Source: an uncultured Caballeronia sp. (GTDB lineage: Bacteria; Pseudomonadota; Gammaproteobacteria; Burkholderiales; Burkholderiaceae). Taken from it: a stretch of DNA of 32,330 nt. The stretch covers positions 1-32,330 of the forward strand of contig CALNPU010000024.1 in assembly GCA_940588625.1 (NCBI GenBank), read 5' to 3'. This document shows positions 1 through 9,476 of the stretch, piece after piece. The position numbers and the translations under genes were made by a program. Positions within the stretch are counted from its first letter, which is position 1; every line of letters starts with the position of its first letter. The notes below the pieces were generated by a model. It made no database searches and was not told where the DNA came from. It saw only the letters and a list, made by a program, of their open reading frames with translations.

Positions 1-185
1 GGCCTGCAGAACAAGATCGTTTCGCATTTCCGATCGGCGCCGCCATCTGGCGTCGCTCTCTGACCGCCCGTTCACAAGATATGACTATTTTTTGCCGCAT
101 AAGAAACGTTTGATTGATGAAAAGTCCACGCTGGGCATGTCGGAGCGTGGGTCCGAATAGCGTCGAGAAAATTCTTCGGACAAGA
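1..185. other. Left-edge stretch without a recognisable gene
   Basis: I see no protein or RNA I recognise here. The only open frame of note is a 61-codon minus-strand one (72-257). It has no family resemblance, it runs through the terminator hairpin at 185-218, and it is probably chance. In related genomes sulfate-assimilation genes often lie on this side of cbiX; none is visible here. Confidence 0.4.
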
Positions 186-218
186 AAATGCCCCGAAAGT
201 CCATGACTCGCGGGGCAT
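185..218 (-). terminator. Intrinsic terminator downstream of cbiX
   Basis: The arms ATGCCCCG (188-195) and CGGGGCAT (211-218) pair perfectly, with a nested AGTC/GACT stem inside. Read on the minus strand, the hairpin is followed by TTTTCTTG. It lies about 65 bp past the cbiX stop and probably ends the lptF-lptG-cbiX transcript. Confidence 0.6.
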
Positions 219-283
219 CGTGGAAAACGGTCTTCTTTCGTGAGCACTTATCAGCACGTTAGTTTAGCGAGGGGACGAAAAAC

Positions 284-652
284 CTATCCAATCTGCCGAA
301 CGCAATATTCCGCAACCGCATTCAGCACGAACTCGTCTTCACCAACGGCTGTCGCACAGTGGAGAGTCAGCGACGGAAACATCACGCGGCATTGATCGAG
401 CAATTCGGGCAGATCACGCCGTATGTGGCCGCCCTGACCGAAAAACACAGGCACGATGGTGATTGCATCGCACCCGTCGGCTGCCAGCTGTTTGATAGCC
501 GTGGGCAAATCAGGCGTCATCAGTTCGAGAAACGCGAGCGATACCGGCTCAGGGCGCAGTGCCCGCAGTTTCGTAGCGAGCCGTTCGAAAGGCTCAGCCC
601 AGCGCGGATCACGTGCACCATGGCCGAACAAGACAAAACCGTGCCTGTTCAT
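284..652 (-). CDS. cbiX: CbiX-type sirohydrochlorin chelatase
   Basis: A 122-residue protein of the small, single-domain CbiX class, which inserts a metal (cobalt or iron) into sirohydrochlorin in the cytoplasm. The N terminus FVLFGHGARDP carries the conserved chelatase histidine. A second metal-site region, IVPVFFGQGGHIRRDLPELL, lies around residues 68-87 with its His. The start at 652 gives the usual MNRHGFVLFGHG beginning; a longer in-frame start at 703 would run into lptG. The gene is intact and sits 32 bp past the lptG stop. Because every B12 gene to the right is broken, the likely role is iron insertion for siroheme (sulfite or nitrite reductase), though the sequence alone cannot separate cobalt from iron use. 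Confidence 0.88.
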   Translation of the reverse strand: MNRHGFVLFGHGARDPRWAEPFERLATKLRALRPEPVSLAFLELMTPDLPTAIKQLAADGCDAITIVPVFFGQGGHIRRDLPELLDQCRVMFPSLTLHCATAVGEDEFVLNAVAEYCVRQIG

Positions 653-684
653 GGCGTTCTCCACAGTCTTGAAGCCATAATGCC

Positions 685-1833
685 CTAATGCCGGTCCACC
701 CACCGCAACCCGATCAGGCCGATGACCAGATATGCCAGCGCTGGTGCTGCGACCGTCAATGGCGCGGGCCAGGTGTTCAGCGTACCAATGTGAGAAAATA
801 GTGTGTTGATCAGTTGGAAGCTCATGCCGATCATGATGCCGCCGAATACCTTCACGCCCACCACGCTAGCACGCGTATGCAGGTACGCAAACGGCAGTGA
901 CAGCACCAGCATCACGAGTACCGCGAGCGGGTACAGGATCTTGCGCCAGAACGCGATCTGATAACGCTGCGTGTCCTGATGATTTTCCGTCAAATGCTGG
1001 ATGTAGCCGAACAGATTGAACATCGACATCTTGTTCGGCGACACCAGCAGCACCGACAAGATCTGCGGCGTGAGTTCGGAGCGTAGCGAATACTCGGGCA
1101 GGGTGATCTGTTTCGCACGATACACCGGGTTGAGCGCGTCGCCAGGATTCACGGCTTGCGGCGGTGCGTCGACGAGTTCGGTGTCCGTTACGCCGGTGAG
1201 TTTCCAGTGGCCCGGCGGCTGGAAAACGCCGCTTTTGGCAATCCGCACGTTCGTCAGCCGAAACAGCGAATCGAATTCGTAGATACGGACGTCCGCAATG
1301 GTCGTATCCGGATTCAGCGTGCCCACGTTCACAAAGCGTGCGACCTGTTCGCCGTCCGCGCGCGCGGTCAGCGTGTCTTTCACCCAGACGCCTGATTCGA
1401 AGTTCATCGACACTGACGCCCCCAGCGCTTCGAGCCGCACTTTCTCCGAGAGCTGGTCGGAGTAGGGGCCGACCACTTCGCTGATCGCATACGTGAGCAG
1501 CACCATCGGTATGCCAATCTTGAACAGCGAACGCAGCGCCTTGCCGGTGGACAGTCCGGACACGCGGAAAATGGTGAACTCGGACGCGGCGGCCATTTGC
1601 GCGAACACGTAGATGGCTGCGATCAGCGCGGCAACCGGGATGATTTCGTAGAAGCGCGAGGGCGTCTGCAATGCCACCCGCAGCACGGCCAGCCCGAACT
1701 TGTAGTTGCCGTGCCCGACCGTGTTCAGTTCGTTGATTAGGTCAAGAAAGAAGAACAGGCCCGAGAACGCAAACAGGATGAAGATAAACGCGAGATAGAT
1801 CTGACGCGCGAAATACCGTTCGTAAATGCGCAT
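685..1833 (-). CDS. lptG: LPS export permease LptG
   Basis: A 382-residue inner-membrane protein of the YjgP/YjgQ family. With LptF it forms the transmembrane part of the LptB2FG ABC exporter, which extracts LPS from the inner membrane and passes it to LptC. The layout is typical: the N-terminal RIYERYFARQIYLAFIF helix, further helices at about residues 58-80 and 100-120, a large periplasmic domain at about 125-275, and C-terminal helices from about 295. The motif AASEFTIFRVSGLS at about residues 82-95 matches the cytoplasmic coupling helix that contacts LptB. The start lies 4 bp after the lptF stop, so the two are one transcription unit. The length is normal for the family and no lesions are seen. 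Confidence 0.95.
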   Translation of the reverse strand: MRIYERYFARQIYLAFIFILFAFSGLFFFLDLINELNTVGHGNYKFGLAVLRVALQTPSRFYEIIPVAALIAAIYVFAQMAAASEFTIFRVSGLSTGKALRSLFKIGIPMVLLTYAISEVVGPYSDQLSEKVRLEALGASVSMNFESGVWVKDTLTARADGEQVARFVNVGTLNPDTTIADVRIYEFDSLFRLTNVRIAKSGVFQPPGHWKLTGVTDTELVDAPPQAVNPGDALNPVYRAKQITLPEYSLRSELTPQILSVLLVSPNKMSMFNLFGYIQHLTENHQDTQRYQIAFWRKILYPLAVLVMLVLSLPFAYLHTRASVVGVKVFGGIMIGMSFQLINTLFSHIGTLNTWPAPLTVAAPALAYLVIGLIGLRWVDRH

Positions 1834-1837
1834 TGCG

Positions 1838-2935
1838 TCAGGCCCCTTTCGAGCGGGTGAACGCCGGCAGCTTGAAGAGCGGGCGATTGCGTATGCGCAT
1901 CCAGAAGATGAATGCGACCATGACGGAGACGATTATGTGCAGCGCCACCAGCCCGACCACAAACGATCCCCGGCCTTGCTCGATCCATAACTGCACGACG
2001 TTCAGCAGGTTGGAATACGTCAGATAGATCAGCATGGCCATCACGAGATTGATTGTGCGACTGCGTCGGGGGTTCTGGTAAGAGAGCGGAATGGCGAGCA
2101 GCATAAGGTTGATCGCGATCAGCGGCAGACCCGCGCGCCACGCGATTTCGGCAAGGTTGTCACGGGTGGGATTGGCCAGCAGCTCGCGCGTATACATGCC
2201 GGTCGGGGTCGGCGTGTTCACGAATTGCTGGCTTTGGATTTTCACGCCGTAGCGCTCGAATTCCATGATCCGGAAGTTCGATTGTCCCGGAATGCCGTCG
2301 TAGCGCCGGCCGTTCTCCAGTACCACGAAATGATCGCCATTGGCGTGCGTTTCGGTATGGCCGTTCTTCGATACCACCACGTTGACCTTGCCGCCTTCCG
2401 TGCTCGTCACGAACACCTTCTGCACGTGGCCCTGATCCGGCGTCATCTTCTCGACGAAAAACACGCGGTGGCTGGTTGGCGATTCGCGGAACTGGCCAGG
2501 CGCGAGCAGCGAGACTTCGTCGCGTTGCTGGAACCGTGCCTTGATCAGCTTGCTTTGCAAATTCGACCAGGGCCAGACGACGAACGCGAAAAAAACAATG
2601 GCGATGATGATGGGCGTGGAGAAGAGCGCGACTGGTTTGATCAGCGCCGTCTGACTGACGCCCGACGCGAGCCACACAACCATTTCCGAGTCGCGATACC
2701 AGCGCGTCAGCACGAACAGGATAGAGACGAACAGGGTCACGATCATGATCACGGCAAGATAGCCGATGACGGTGAGGCCGATCAGCACGACGACGTCGCG
2801 CGGGTCGACTTGCCCCGATGCTGCAAAGCCGACGATGCGAATCATCATCGTGGTCAGCATGATCGTGAGCAGCACCATGAATACGGCGCCAGCCGTATAC
2901 GCGAGTTCACGTTGAAGGGAACGTTCGAAGATCAT
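1838..2935 (-). CDS. lptF: LPS export permease LptF
   Basis: A 365-residue inner-membrane permease, the partner of LptG in the LptB2FGC exporter. It opens with MIFERSLQRELAYTAGAVF, as usual for LptF. Paired helices lie at about residues 13-33 and 50-75, the coupling motif DSEMVVWLASGVS at about 81-93, a periplasmic jellyroll at about 130-255, and C-terminal helices from about 265. The downstream lptG start is 4 bp after its stop, which suggests translational coupling. The gene is divergent from pepA across about 220 bp that must hold promoters for both directions. It is intact. Confidence 0.95.
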   Translation of the reverse strand: MIFERSLQRELAYTAGAVFMVLLTIMLTTMMIRIVGFAASGQVDPRDVVVLIGLTVIGYLAVIMIVTLFVSILFVLTRWYRDSEMVVWLASGVSQTALIKPVALFSTPIIIAIVFFAFVVWPWSNLQSKLIKARFQQRDEVSLLAPGQFRESPTSHRVFFVEKMTPDQGHVQKVFVTSTEGGKVNVVVSKNGHTETHANGDHFVVLENGRRYDGIPGQSNFRIMEFERYGVKIQSQQFVNTPTPTGMYTRELLANPTRDNLAEIAWRAGLPLIAINLMLLAIPLSYQNPRRSRTINLVMAMLIYLTYSNLLNVVQLWIEQGRGSFVVGLVALHIIVSVMVAFIFWMRIRNRPLFKLPAFTRSKGA

Positions 2936-3156
2936 TGATTGTAAGGTGGAAACCGGCGGCGACTAGGCGGTTGGATTATGTGCGGTCCGCGTTTGCGCCA
3001 CACGCCATGACAAACGTGCCAATTGAACGGGTCATGAGAACGAGTCGTGAGTGAGACATTCAATAAGAGTATCGCTGCCTGCGACCGCCTCGGAAAAAAT
3101 AGCGGATAATTGCGGCTTTCATCCTTCAGCCCAGATTTTATCCGAGGATAAGCGCG
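2936..3156. promoter_or_regulatory. Divergent lptF / pepA intergenic region
   Basis: About 220 bp between two outward-facing operons. On the pepA side there is a GATAAT hexamer at 3105-3110, which could be a -10 element, and a GAGG ribosome-binding site about 9 nt before the pepA ATG. I could not find a convincing -35 at the right distance, so the promoter assignment is weak. Confidence 0.35.
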
Positions 3157-4674
3157 ATGGACTTTAGCATAAGAGCCTGTGATTGGAGCAAAGGCTCGGC
3201 AAATGGTTTCCTTAACGGGAAGGCCGATGTCGATGTAGTAGTGCTCGGAGTGTTCGAAGCGCAAACGTTGACGGGCGCGGCCCGCGAGATGGATTTGGTG
3301 ACCAAGGGTCTGCTCACGCGCACGGTGAAAGCCGGCGACATGAGCGGCAAGGCAGGTCCCACGCTGATGCTGACCGAAGTGACGGGGATTGGCGCGTTAC
3401 GGATCTTGCTGGTCGGGCTCGGCAAGCAAGACGCTTTCAATCAGAAGGCTTACACGGAAGCCGCGCGCGCCGCCTGGCGGGCGCTGCTTGCCACGAAGAT
3501 CGCAAACGTGGCCTTCACGCTCGCGCAACTGCCGGTGCCGGAACGCACCAGCGACTGGGGTGTGCGCTGCGCCATCCTCGCGCTGCGCGAGTTGACCTAC
3601 AAGTTCACGCAGATGAAAAGCAAGCCGGAAAAAGGCGATCAGGCGCTGAAGAAAGTGGTGTTTAGCATTGACGCCGCCGCCGAAAAAGCCGCGAAGCTCG
3701 CCGTGAAACACGCCACGGCGCTCGCCAACGGCATGGATCTCACGCGCGATCTCGGCAACTTACCGCCGAACGTCTGCACGCCCACGTATCTCGGCCATAC
3801 CGCGAAAAAGCTGGGCAAGAAGTTCAAGCTGAAGGTGGAAGTGCTTGGCCAGAAGCAGATCGAAGCGCTGGGCATGGGTTCGTTCCTGTCGGTCGCGAAA
3901 GGCTCGGTCGAACCGCCTGCATTCATCGTGATGCATCACCAGGGCGCAGGCGCGAAGGCCGCTCCGGTCGTGCTAGTCGGCAAGGGCATCACGTTCGACA
4001 CCGGCGGCATCTCCATCAAGCCGGGCGAAGGCATGGACGAGATGAAGTACGACATGCTCGGTGCCGGTTCCGTGTTCGGCACCATGCGCACCATCGCGGA
4101 AATGGGCCTGAAACTCAACGTGATCGGCGTGGTGCCGACCTGCGAGAACATGCCGGCCGGCAACGCAGTGAAGCCGGGTGACATTGTCACGTCCATGTCG
4201 GGCACAACTATCGAAGTGCTGAATACGGACGCGGAAGGCCGCCTGATTCTTTGCGACGCGCTGACCTACGTGGAACGTTTCAAACCCGCTGCCGTGATCG
4301 ACATCGCCACGCTCACGGGCGCGTGCGTGGTCGCGCTTGGCCATTACAACTCGGGCCTGTTCTCAAAGGACGACGCGTTGGCGGGCGAGTTGCTGGATGC
4401 ATCGAAAGAAGTCATCGACCCGACCTGGCGCATGCCGCTCGACGACGAATACCAGGACCTGCTGAAGTCGAATTTCGCCGATGTGGCGAACATTGGCGGC
4501 CGGCCGGGCGGCGCGATTACGGCGGCGTGTTTCCTGTCGCGTTTCGCGCAGAACTACCCGTGGGCTCACCTCGACATCGCGGGTACGGCGTGGAAAAGTG
4601 GCGCCGCAAAGGGCGCAACCGGACGTCCCGTGCCGCTGCTCACGCAGTTCCTGGTTGATCGTGCGGGCGAATGA
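3157..4674 (+). CDS. pepA: Leucyl (cytosol) aminopeptidase, M17 family
   Basis: A 505-residue two-metal aminopeptidase that removes N-terminal residues from peptides in the cytoplasm. In some bacteria PepA also acts as a DNA-binding architectural factor. The C-terminal catalytic half has the expected ligands: Lys276 and Asp281 in [10 protein letters not shown], and Asp358, Glu360 and catalytic Arg362 in the M17 signature NTDAEGRL. The N-terminal domain (about residues 1-170) begins [10 protein letters not shown], as in Burkholderia homologues. A GAGG Shine-Dalgarno precedes the ATG. It is followed by holC 41 bp downstream on the same strand. The length matches the family and there are no lesions across 1.5 kb. 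Confidence 0.96.
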   Translation: MDFSIRACDWSKGSANGFLNGKADVDVVVLGVFEAQTLTGAAREMDLVTKGLLTRTVKAGDMSGKAGPTLMLTEVTGIGALRILLVGLGKQDAFNQKAYTEAARAAWRALLATKIANVAFTLAQLPVPERTSDWGVRCAILALRELTYKFTQMKSKPEKGDQALKKVVFSIDAAAEKAAKLAVKHATALANGMDLTRDLGNLPPNVCTPTYLGHTAKKLGKKFKLKVEVLGQKQIEALGMGSFLSVAKGSVEPPAFIVMHHQGAGAKAAPVVLVGKGITFDTGGISIKPGEGMDEMKYDMLGAGSVFGTMRTIAEMGLKLNVIGVVPTCENMPAGNAVKPGDIVTSMSGTTIEVLNTDAEGRLILCDALTYVERFKPAAVIDIATLTGACVVALGHYNSGLFSKDDALAGELLDASKEVIDPTWRMPLDDEYQDLLKSNFADVANIGGRPGGAITAACFLSRFAQNYPWAHLDIAGTAWKSGAAKGATGRPVPLLTQFLVDRAGE

Positions 4675-4715
4675 GCGTGGTTGAAGCAAGCGTGAGCGAG
4701 CGTGGAGGGGCGGGC

Positions 4716-5141
4716 ATGACGCGAATCGATTTCCATTCGAATGTCGGGGATTTGATCGCGTACGCCTGCCGTCTCGTGCGCAAGGCCTACCTGAGCCGCC
4801 AGCCACTGATCGTGCTGGCCGAACCCGAGCGGTTGAAACGGTTCGACGAGCAATTGTGGACGTTCAAGCCGCTCGAGTTCGTGCCGCATTGCATGGCGAA
4901 CAGCGCGCTGGCGGCTGAGACGCCGGTGTGGCTGACTGCGTCGCTGGAGTCGCTGGTGCAGGGTCCGCTGCACCAGATCCTGTTAAACCTCGGTGCAACC
5001 GTACCGCCGCAGTTCGCGCGGTTTGAACGCCTGCTGGAAGTGGTCAGCAACGAGGAACACGAACTCGTAGCTGGGCGCGACCGGTATAGGTTCTATCGTG
5101 ATCGGGGCTATGTGCTCAACAACTACAAGCAGGGCGGCTGA
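4716..5141 (+). CDS. holC: DNA polymerase III chi subunit
   Basis: A 141-residue protein matching HolC, the chi subunit of the clamp loader. Chi binds the SSB C-terminal tail and, with psi, links SSB to the polymerase III holoenzyme. It starts TRIDFHSNVGDLIAYACRLV and keeps the conserved core region with FVPHCMANSALA and PVWLT. The start at 4716 has GGAGG six nucleotides upstream; a longer frame from 4671 overlaps the pepA stop and has no such site. The pepA-holC pair is a common arrangement in beta- and gammaproteobacteria. It is intact, while the next gene downstream is a relic. Confidence 0.92.
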   Translation: MTRIDFHSNVGDLIAYACRLVRKAYLSRQPLIVLAEPERLKRFDEQLWTFKPLEFVPHCMANSALAAETPVWLTASLESLVQGPLHQILLNLGATVPPQFARFERLLEVVSNEEHELVAGRDRYRFYRDRGYVLNNYKQGG

Positions 5142-5239
5142 GTACCCCGCTCAGTCGGGGCGCAACGGCCACGCGGTATAATCGCGAAACGCCCGCCGTT
5201 AGCCTGAAGTCTGCCTGCCATCAAGAGACAGAGTCCACC

Positions 5240-5624
5240 GTGCCCACCACCGCGCCCGATACGGCTGAAACACCCGAAAACTTCGATTCTTCCATTCCCG
5301 GCCTGACCGTGCCCGTGTTGCACCGCGTGTGCCGGAGCCGATGTTGTCGCCTGTGGCGGCACCCTCACGCGAGGAGCTTGCGTACGGCGCGGATCGCGAC
5401 GCCGATGTGATCGCGGACAGGCTGCGCGGGCGGTTTACTCACTTTTTGACAGGCGATGGCCGGGCGCTGATCGAGGAGCGCTGCAGGGCGGAGTCGTTGC
5501 GGAGCATTCCAACTGGCTGGTCAGCCAGATTACGCGGGAGGTTGCGTTGGCGCTGGAAACCGAGTTGACGCAATGGGTGCGCGAGGCGGTGGCGGACGAA
5601 CTGGAGCGGCGAGGGCGCGGGTAG
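5240..5624 (+). pseudogene. Relic of a DUF2486-type Burkholderia protein
   Basis: Three reading frames hold successive parts of one small acidic protein usually found after holC in Burkholderia. From the GTG at 5240 the frame reads MPTTAPDTAETPENFDSSIP. The middle is in the frame of 5329 (DADVIADRLRGRFTHFLTG, IEERC). The end is in a third frame, EHSNWLVSQITREVALALE to a stop at 5622-5624. At least two frameshifts, near 5325 and 5495, are needed. The function of the family is unknown to me. The identification rests on recalled homologues and on the position. Confidence 0.6.
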
Positions 5625-5754
5625 TTTGCAGTTCCCGCTGGGCCCGAGCCCGGCCTGGTGCAGCATTAATCCAGCATTGATCTCCGCCAGCCCCGGCAGA
5701 ACCTGAAACGGTCCACCAGCGCCAAGCGAAAAACAGCCAGCAATCAACCCTCGA

Positions 5755-7398
5755 TCAGCCCGTTACCGCGCCCTTGTTCGCCGGCAACGCGAGTGCAGCA
5801 TACTTGGCCAGCACGCCACGTGTATATCGCGGCGCAGGCTGCTTCCACTCCCCGCGACGGCGCTCGATCTCTGCGTCGTCCACGTTCAGTTGCAACAGCA
5901 GCTTGTGAGCGTCGATGGTGATCGAGTCCCCTTCCTTGATGAACGCGATCATGTTACCCGCATACGCTTCGGGCGCAACGTGACCCACCCATGCCCCACG
6001 TGCCGCCGGAGAAGCGTCCGTCGGTAATCAGGCCCACCGATTCACCCAACCTCTGGCCGATGATTGCTGAAGTCGGCGCCAGCATTTCCGGCATGCCCGG
6101 ACCGCCCTTCGGGCCGAGATAACGCAACACCACGATATCGCCCGCCTTGACTTGCCCCGCGACAATTGCGGTCATCGCGCTTTGCTCGTCCTCGAACACG
6201 CGCGCCGGGCCGGTGATGACAGGGTTCTTCAGGCCGATGATCTTTGCTACGGCGCCGTCCGGCGCCAGGTTGCCCTTCGGATTGCCAGGTGGCCTTCGTC
6301 ATAGAGAGCTTTGTGATCGGGAAAATCACGTCCTGGTCAGCGCGCGGCTTTGACGACAAGTCCTTCAGTTCTTCCGCAATGGTCTTGCCCGTGATCGTGA
6401 TGCAATCGCCGTGCAGCATGCCCGCGTCGAGCAAGATCTTCAGCACTTGGCGGAATACCGCCGGCTTTGTGCAGATCGGTCGCCACGTACTGACCCGACG
6501 GCTTCAGGTTGTAGATCACCGGCACTTTTTTGCCATGCGCTCGAAGTCGTCGATGCTCCATTCCATTTCCGCCGCATGGGCGATAGCCAGGTAGTGCAGC
6601 ACAGCATTGGTCGAGCCGCCCGTCGCCATGATCAGCGCGACAGCGTTTTCAATCGATTTCTTCGTGATGATGTCGCGCGGCTTGAGGTCGGCCTTGACCG
6701 CTTTGACCAGCACACGTGCCGATTCCGCTGCGGACGTGACCTTTTCTTCGTCGGGGTTCGCCATGGTCGATGAATACATCAGCGACATGCCGAGCGCCTC
6801 GAACGACGAGCTCATGGTGTTGGCCGTGTACATGCCGCCGCACGAACCACTCGACGGGCACGCGTTTTTCTCGATGCCGTCGAAATCTTCCTTCGACATC
6901 CGCCCGGCCGAGAACTCACCCACTGCTTCAAACGACGAGACGATAGTCAAGTCCTTGCCTTTCCAGTTGCCGGACGGATCGTGTCGCCATACACGTGGAT
7001 GCCAGGCACGTTCATGCGCGCGAGGCCGATCATGATCTTGTCGCAGCTGCCGATCACGACCACGCCGTCCATCCACTGGCCTTGCACTGCCGTTTCAAGT
7101 CAGCGATCACTTCGTGCGACACCAGCGAGTACTTCATGCCTTCGGTGCACATCGACATGCCGTCCGAGATGGTCGGCGTGCCGAAAACCTGCGGACTTGC
7201 AGATCGATTTGATCGCGGCATCGGCGAGCTTTTGCAGGCCCGAGTTGCACGGCGTGATGGTGGAATGAGACCGTTGGCGATGCCAATCATCGGCTTATCA
7301 AAGTCTTCTTCCTTGTAGCCAAGGGCGTAATACATCGAGCGGTTCGGGGAACGCGCGATGCCCTGCGTGATGTTTTTCGAGCGGCGATTGAAGGCCAT
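5755..7398 (-). pseudogene. ilvD: Dihydroxy-acid dehydratase, multiply frameshifted
   Basis: This is a nearly full-length relic (1644 bp) of the Fe-S enzyme that dehydrates 2,3-dihydroxy-isovalerate and 2,3-dihydroxy-3-methylvalerate in valine, isoleucine and leucine synthesis. The start at 7398 has AGGAG eight nucleotides upstream and reads [19 protein letters not shown]. The true protein can be followed to [16 protein letters not shown] only by changing frame about nine times, near 7273, 7190, 7103, 6975, 6530, 6458, 6312, 6283 and 5985. Family landmarks survive in pieces: [32 protein letters not shown] and SGGTWGM. Most lesions are 1-5 nt indels. No polypeptide of useful length can be made. 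Burkholderia genomes often carry a second ilvD, so auxotrophy cannot be concluded. Confidence 0.93.
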
Positions 7399-7510
7399 GT
7401 GGGGGCTCCTTGAGAATTTTATTGTTTGATCGCGAAAGGATGAAGCTTGTGCGAACGCGTGTATAATATAGGGTTTGGGTCTTGGGGTTTCCAGGTCGCG
7501 GAACATATTG
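7399..7510. promoter_or_regulatory. ilvD / lysR divergent region with a TATAAT hexamer
   Basis: This 112-bp gap separates two divergent genes, the usual place for a LysR-type operator. A consensus TATAAT lies at 7462-7467 within the run GTATAATATAGG, which is also AT-rich on the minus strand. I find no matching -35 at 16-18 bp on either strand, so its direction is unresolved. Both flanking genes are broken. Confidence 0.3.
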
Positions 7511-8480
7511 GTGGAAGCGCGGAACATCGAACTCAGATTGTTGCGGTATTTTGCCGACGATTGCCGAAGAAATGCACTTCGGACGGGTCTCAGTGCGGCT
7601 CGCGATGACGCAGCCGCCCTTGTCGCAGGCCATCCAGGCGCTGGAAGACATGCTCGGCGTGGTTCTGTTCGTGCGTACGAAGCGCTCCGTCAAACTGACG
7701 CCCGTGGGCAAGGATCTGCTGCCGGAGGTGCGTCGGCTGCTCGCGGGCGCGGACGGCCTGCGTCCGCTTGCGCAGTCGCTCGCGCGGGGTGAGGCGGGGG
7801 TCTTGTCCCTCGCGTTCGTTTCCACCGCCGATTACGGCCTCCTGCCGCTGCTGCACGATTTTGGCGCCCGCTACCCTGGTGTCCGGCTGCAACTCGTGGA
7901 AACGACCAGCGACGTGCAGGTGGAAGAATTGGTGGCGGGCCGGATAGACGCCGGGCTCGTCATTCCCCCGCTGCCGCCGCGCCATGCCGTCGCGCTCTCG
8001 TATTTGCCGATCACGCGCGAGCTGCTGGTTATCGCCATGTCGGACAACGCCGCGGCCGAACTCGGGCAGGGCGCCGAAGAGTGGTCGGAGACCCCCGTCA
8101 GCCTGCATCTGCATCAACTCGCCGATGCGCCGCTCGTCGTCTTTCCACGGCGTCTCGCGCCCGGTTTCTATGACATATGATTATGGGGCTACGGCGCGGC
8201 TGGCCTGATGCCGCGTGTCGGGCAGGAAGCCATCCAGATGCAGACCATTGTCAGCCTGGTATCGGTTGGCATTGGTGTCGCGCTCGAGCCGCAATCGCTG
8301 CGTCATTTGCGCAGCACCGGAGTGGTGTATCGTCCGTTGTTCGAATCCGGACCGGTTGTCGAGACCGGACTCGTGTGGCGCGCGGCGGAGGTCAGCCCGG
8401 TGCTGGCCGGTTCTATCGATATAGTTGCGCACTCGTGCGGCTACCCTGCCAGCGTTGCCGTGACCTCAACACGTAAATAG
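7511..8480 (+). pseudogene. LysR-family regulator, frameshifted
   Basis: A relic of a LysR-type transcription factor divergent from ilvD. The first 15 residues ([11 protein letters not shown]) are in one frame. A single extra G at about 7556 (GCCGACG for GCCACG) then shifts the helix-turn-helix, and the frame of 7482 continues with [30 protein letters not shown] and the effector-binding domain. That frame stops at 8178-8180 just after LAPGFYDI. A second shift there is needed to reach AGLMPRVGQEAIQMQTIVSL, which ends at 8480. The middle fragment lacks both an intact DNA-binding N terminus and about 90 C-terminal residues. GTG 7511 is one of several possible starts. Its target is unknown; the position suggests ilvD. 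Confidence 0.85.
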
Positions 8481-8491
8481 AAACTAGAAAC

Positions 8492-9397
8492 ATGCTCATT
8501 CACCCCAACTTCGATCCCATCGCGCTTCATCTCGGTCCGCTCGCTGTGCGCTGGTATGGCCTCATGTATCTGCTGGCGTTCATCCAGTGCATCGTCATCG
8601 GCCGCTTCCGGCTGCGCTTGCCATACGTTGCGGCGCAAGGGTGGACGACGAAGGATATCGACGACATCCTGTTTTACGGGGTGCTAGGCACCATCCTGGG
8701 CGGTCGGATTGGCTATGTAGTGTTCTACAAGTCGAGTTTCTACTTGACGAATCCGCTCGATATCTTCAAGGTGTGGGAGGGCGGCATGTCCTTCCACGGT
8801 GGCATGCTCGGCGTGATAACCGCCATGATTGTGTTCGCATGGCAACGCAAGCGGACCTGGCTGCAGGTCACCGATTTCGTCGCGCCGCTGGTTCCGCTCG
8901 GGTTCGCGGCGGGACGCTTCGGCAACTTCATCAACGGCGAGTTGTGGGGTCGTGTGACCAATCCGAACGCGCCGTGGGCCATGCTGTTCCAGAACGCATC
9001 CCCCGATGACGCTATCTGGCTGCGCACCCATCCGCAGCAAGCTGCGCAGTGGCATTTGAATGAGATCTTCGAGCGTTACCAGATGCTGCCGCGCCATCCG
9101 TCGCAGTTGTACGAGATCGCGTTGGAAGGGTTCGCACTGTTTATCGTGATGTGGTCGATATCGCGCAAGCAGCGGCCGGTGGGCGCGATTTCGGCGGTGT
9201 TTCTGATTGGTTACGGCCTCGCGCGCTTCACGGTTGAATTCGCGCGTGAACCCGACGATTATCTCGGCCTGCTGGCCATGAATCTGTCCATGGGCCAATG
9301 GCTTTCACTGCCCATGATCATTGGCGGAATTGGCCTGCTCATCTGGTCGTATCGACGTGGGCGCGCAGTGCCTTCAGAGTCCGCGAAACTCTCCTGA
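8492..9397 (+). CDS. lgt: Prolipoprotein diacylglyceryl transferase
   Basis: A 301-residue multi-pass inner-membrane enzyme that moves diacylglycerol from phosphatidylglycerol to the lipobox cysteine of prolipoproteins, the first step of lipoprotein maturation. It has the conserved His102 in FHGGMLG, the Lgt signature [14 protein letters not shown] at about residues 142-155, and RHPSQLYE at about residues 199-206. About seven hydrophobic segments are visible. The ATG lies 11 bp after the end of the broken lysR frame and has no strong Shine-Dalgarno. An intrinsic terminator follows within 30 bp. The gene is intact, as expected for an essential function. Confidence 0.95.
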   Translation: MLIHPNFDPIALHLGPLAVRWYGLMYLLAFIQCIVIGRFRLRLPYVAAQGWTTKDIDDILFYGVLGTILGGRIGYVVFYKSSFYLTNPLDIFKVWEGGMSFHGGMLGVITAMIVFAWQRKRTWLQVTDFVAPLVPLGFAAGRFGNFINGELWGRVTNPNAPWAMLFQNASPDDAIWLRTHPQQAAQWHLNEIFERYQMLPRHPSQLYEIALEGFALFIVMWSISRKQRPVGAISAVFLIGYGLARFTVEFAREPDDYLGLLAMNLSMGQWLSLPMIIGGIGLLIWSYRRGRAVPSESAKLS

Positions 9398-9425
9398 ACG
9401 AGACTTCAGCCTTTGCAAATGCCAT

Positions 9426-9456
9426 GAAAAAGCCTCGCACGCAGCGAGGCTTTTTT
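9426..9456. terminator. Bidirectional terminator between lgt and the SIMPL gene
   Basis: A perfect 7-bp stem, GCCTCGC (9432-9438) with GCGAGGC (9444-9450) and loop ACGCA, is flanked by an A run on the left and six T on the right. It suits both the plus-strand lgt transcript and the converging minus-strand gene. Confidence 0.85.
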
Positions 9457-9476
9457 ATATCGCGAGACTTGAACGC

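Noticed and set aside
72..257. A 61-codon minus-strand frame at the left edge
   Set aside because: It contains the terminator hairpin of the upstream operon, has no family resemblance and no ribosome-binding site.
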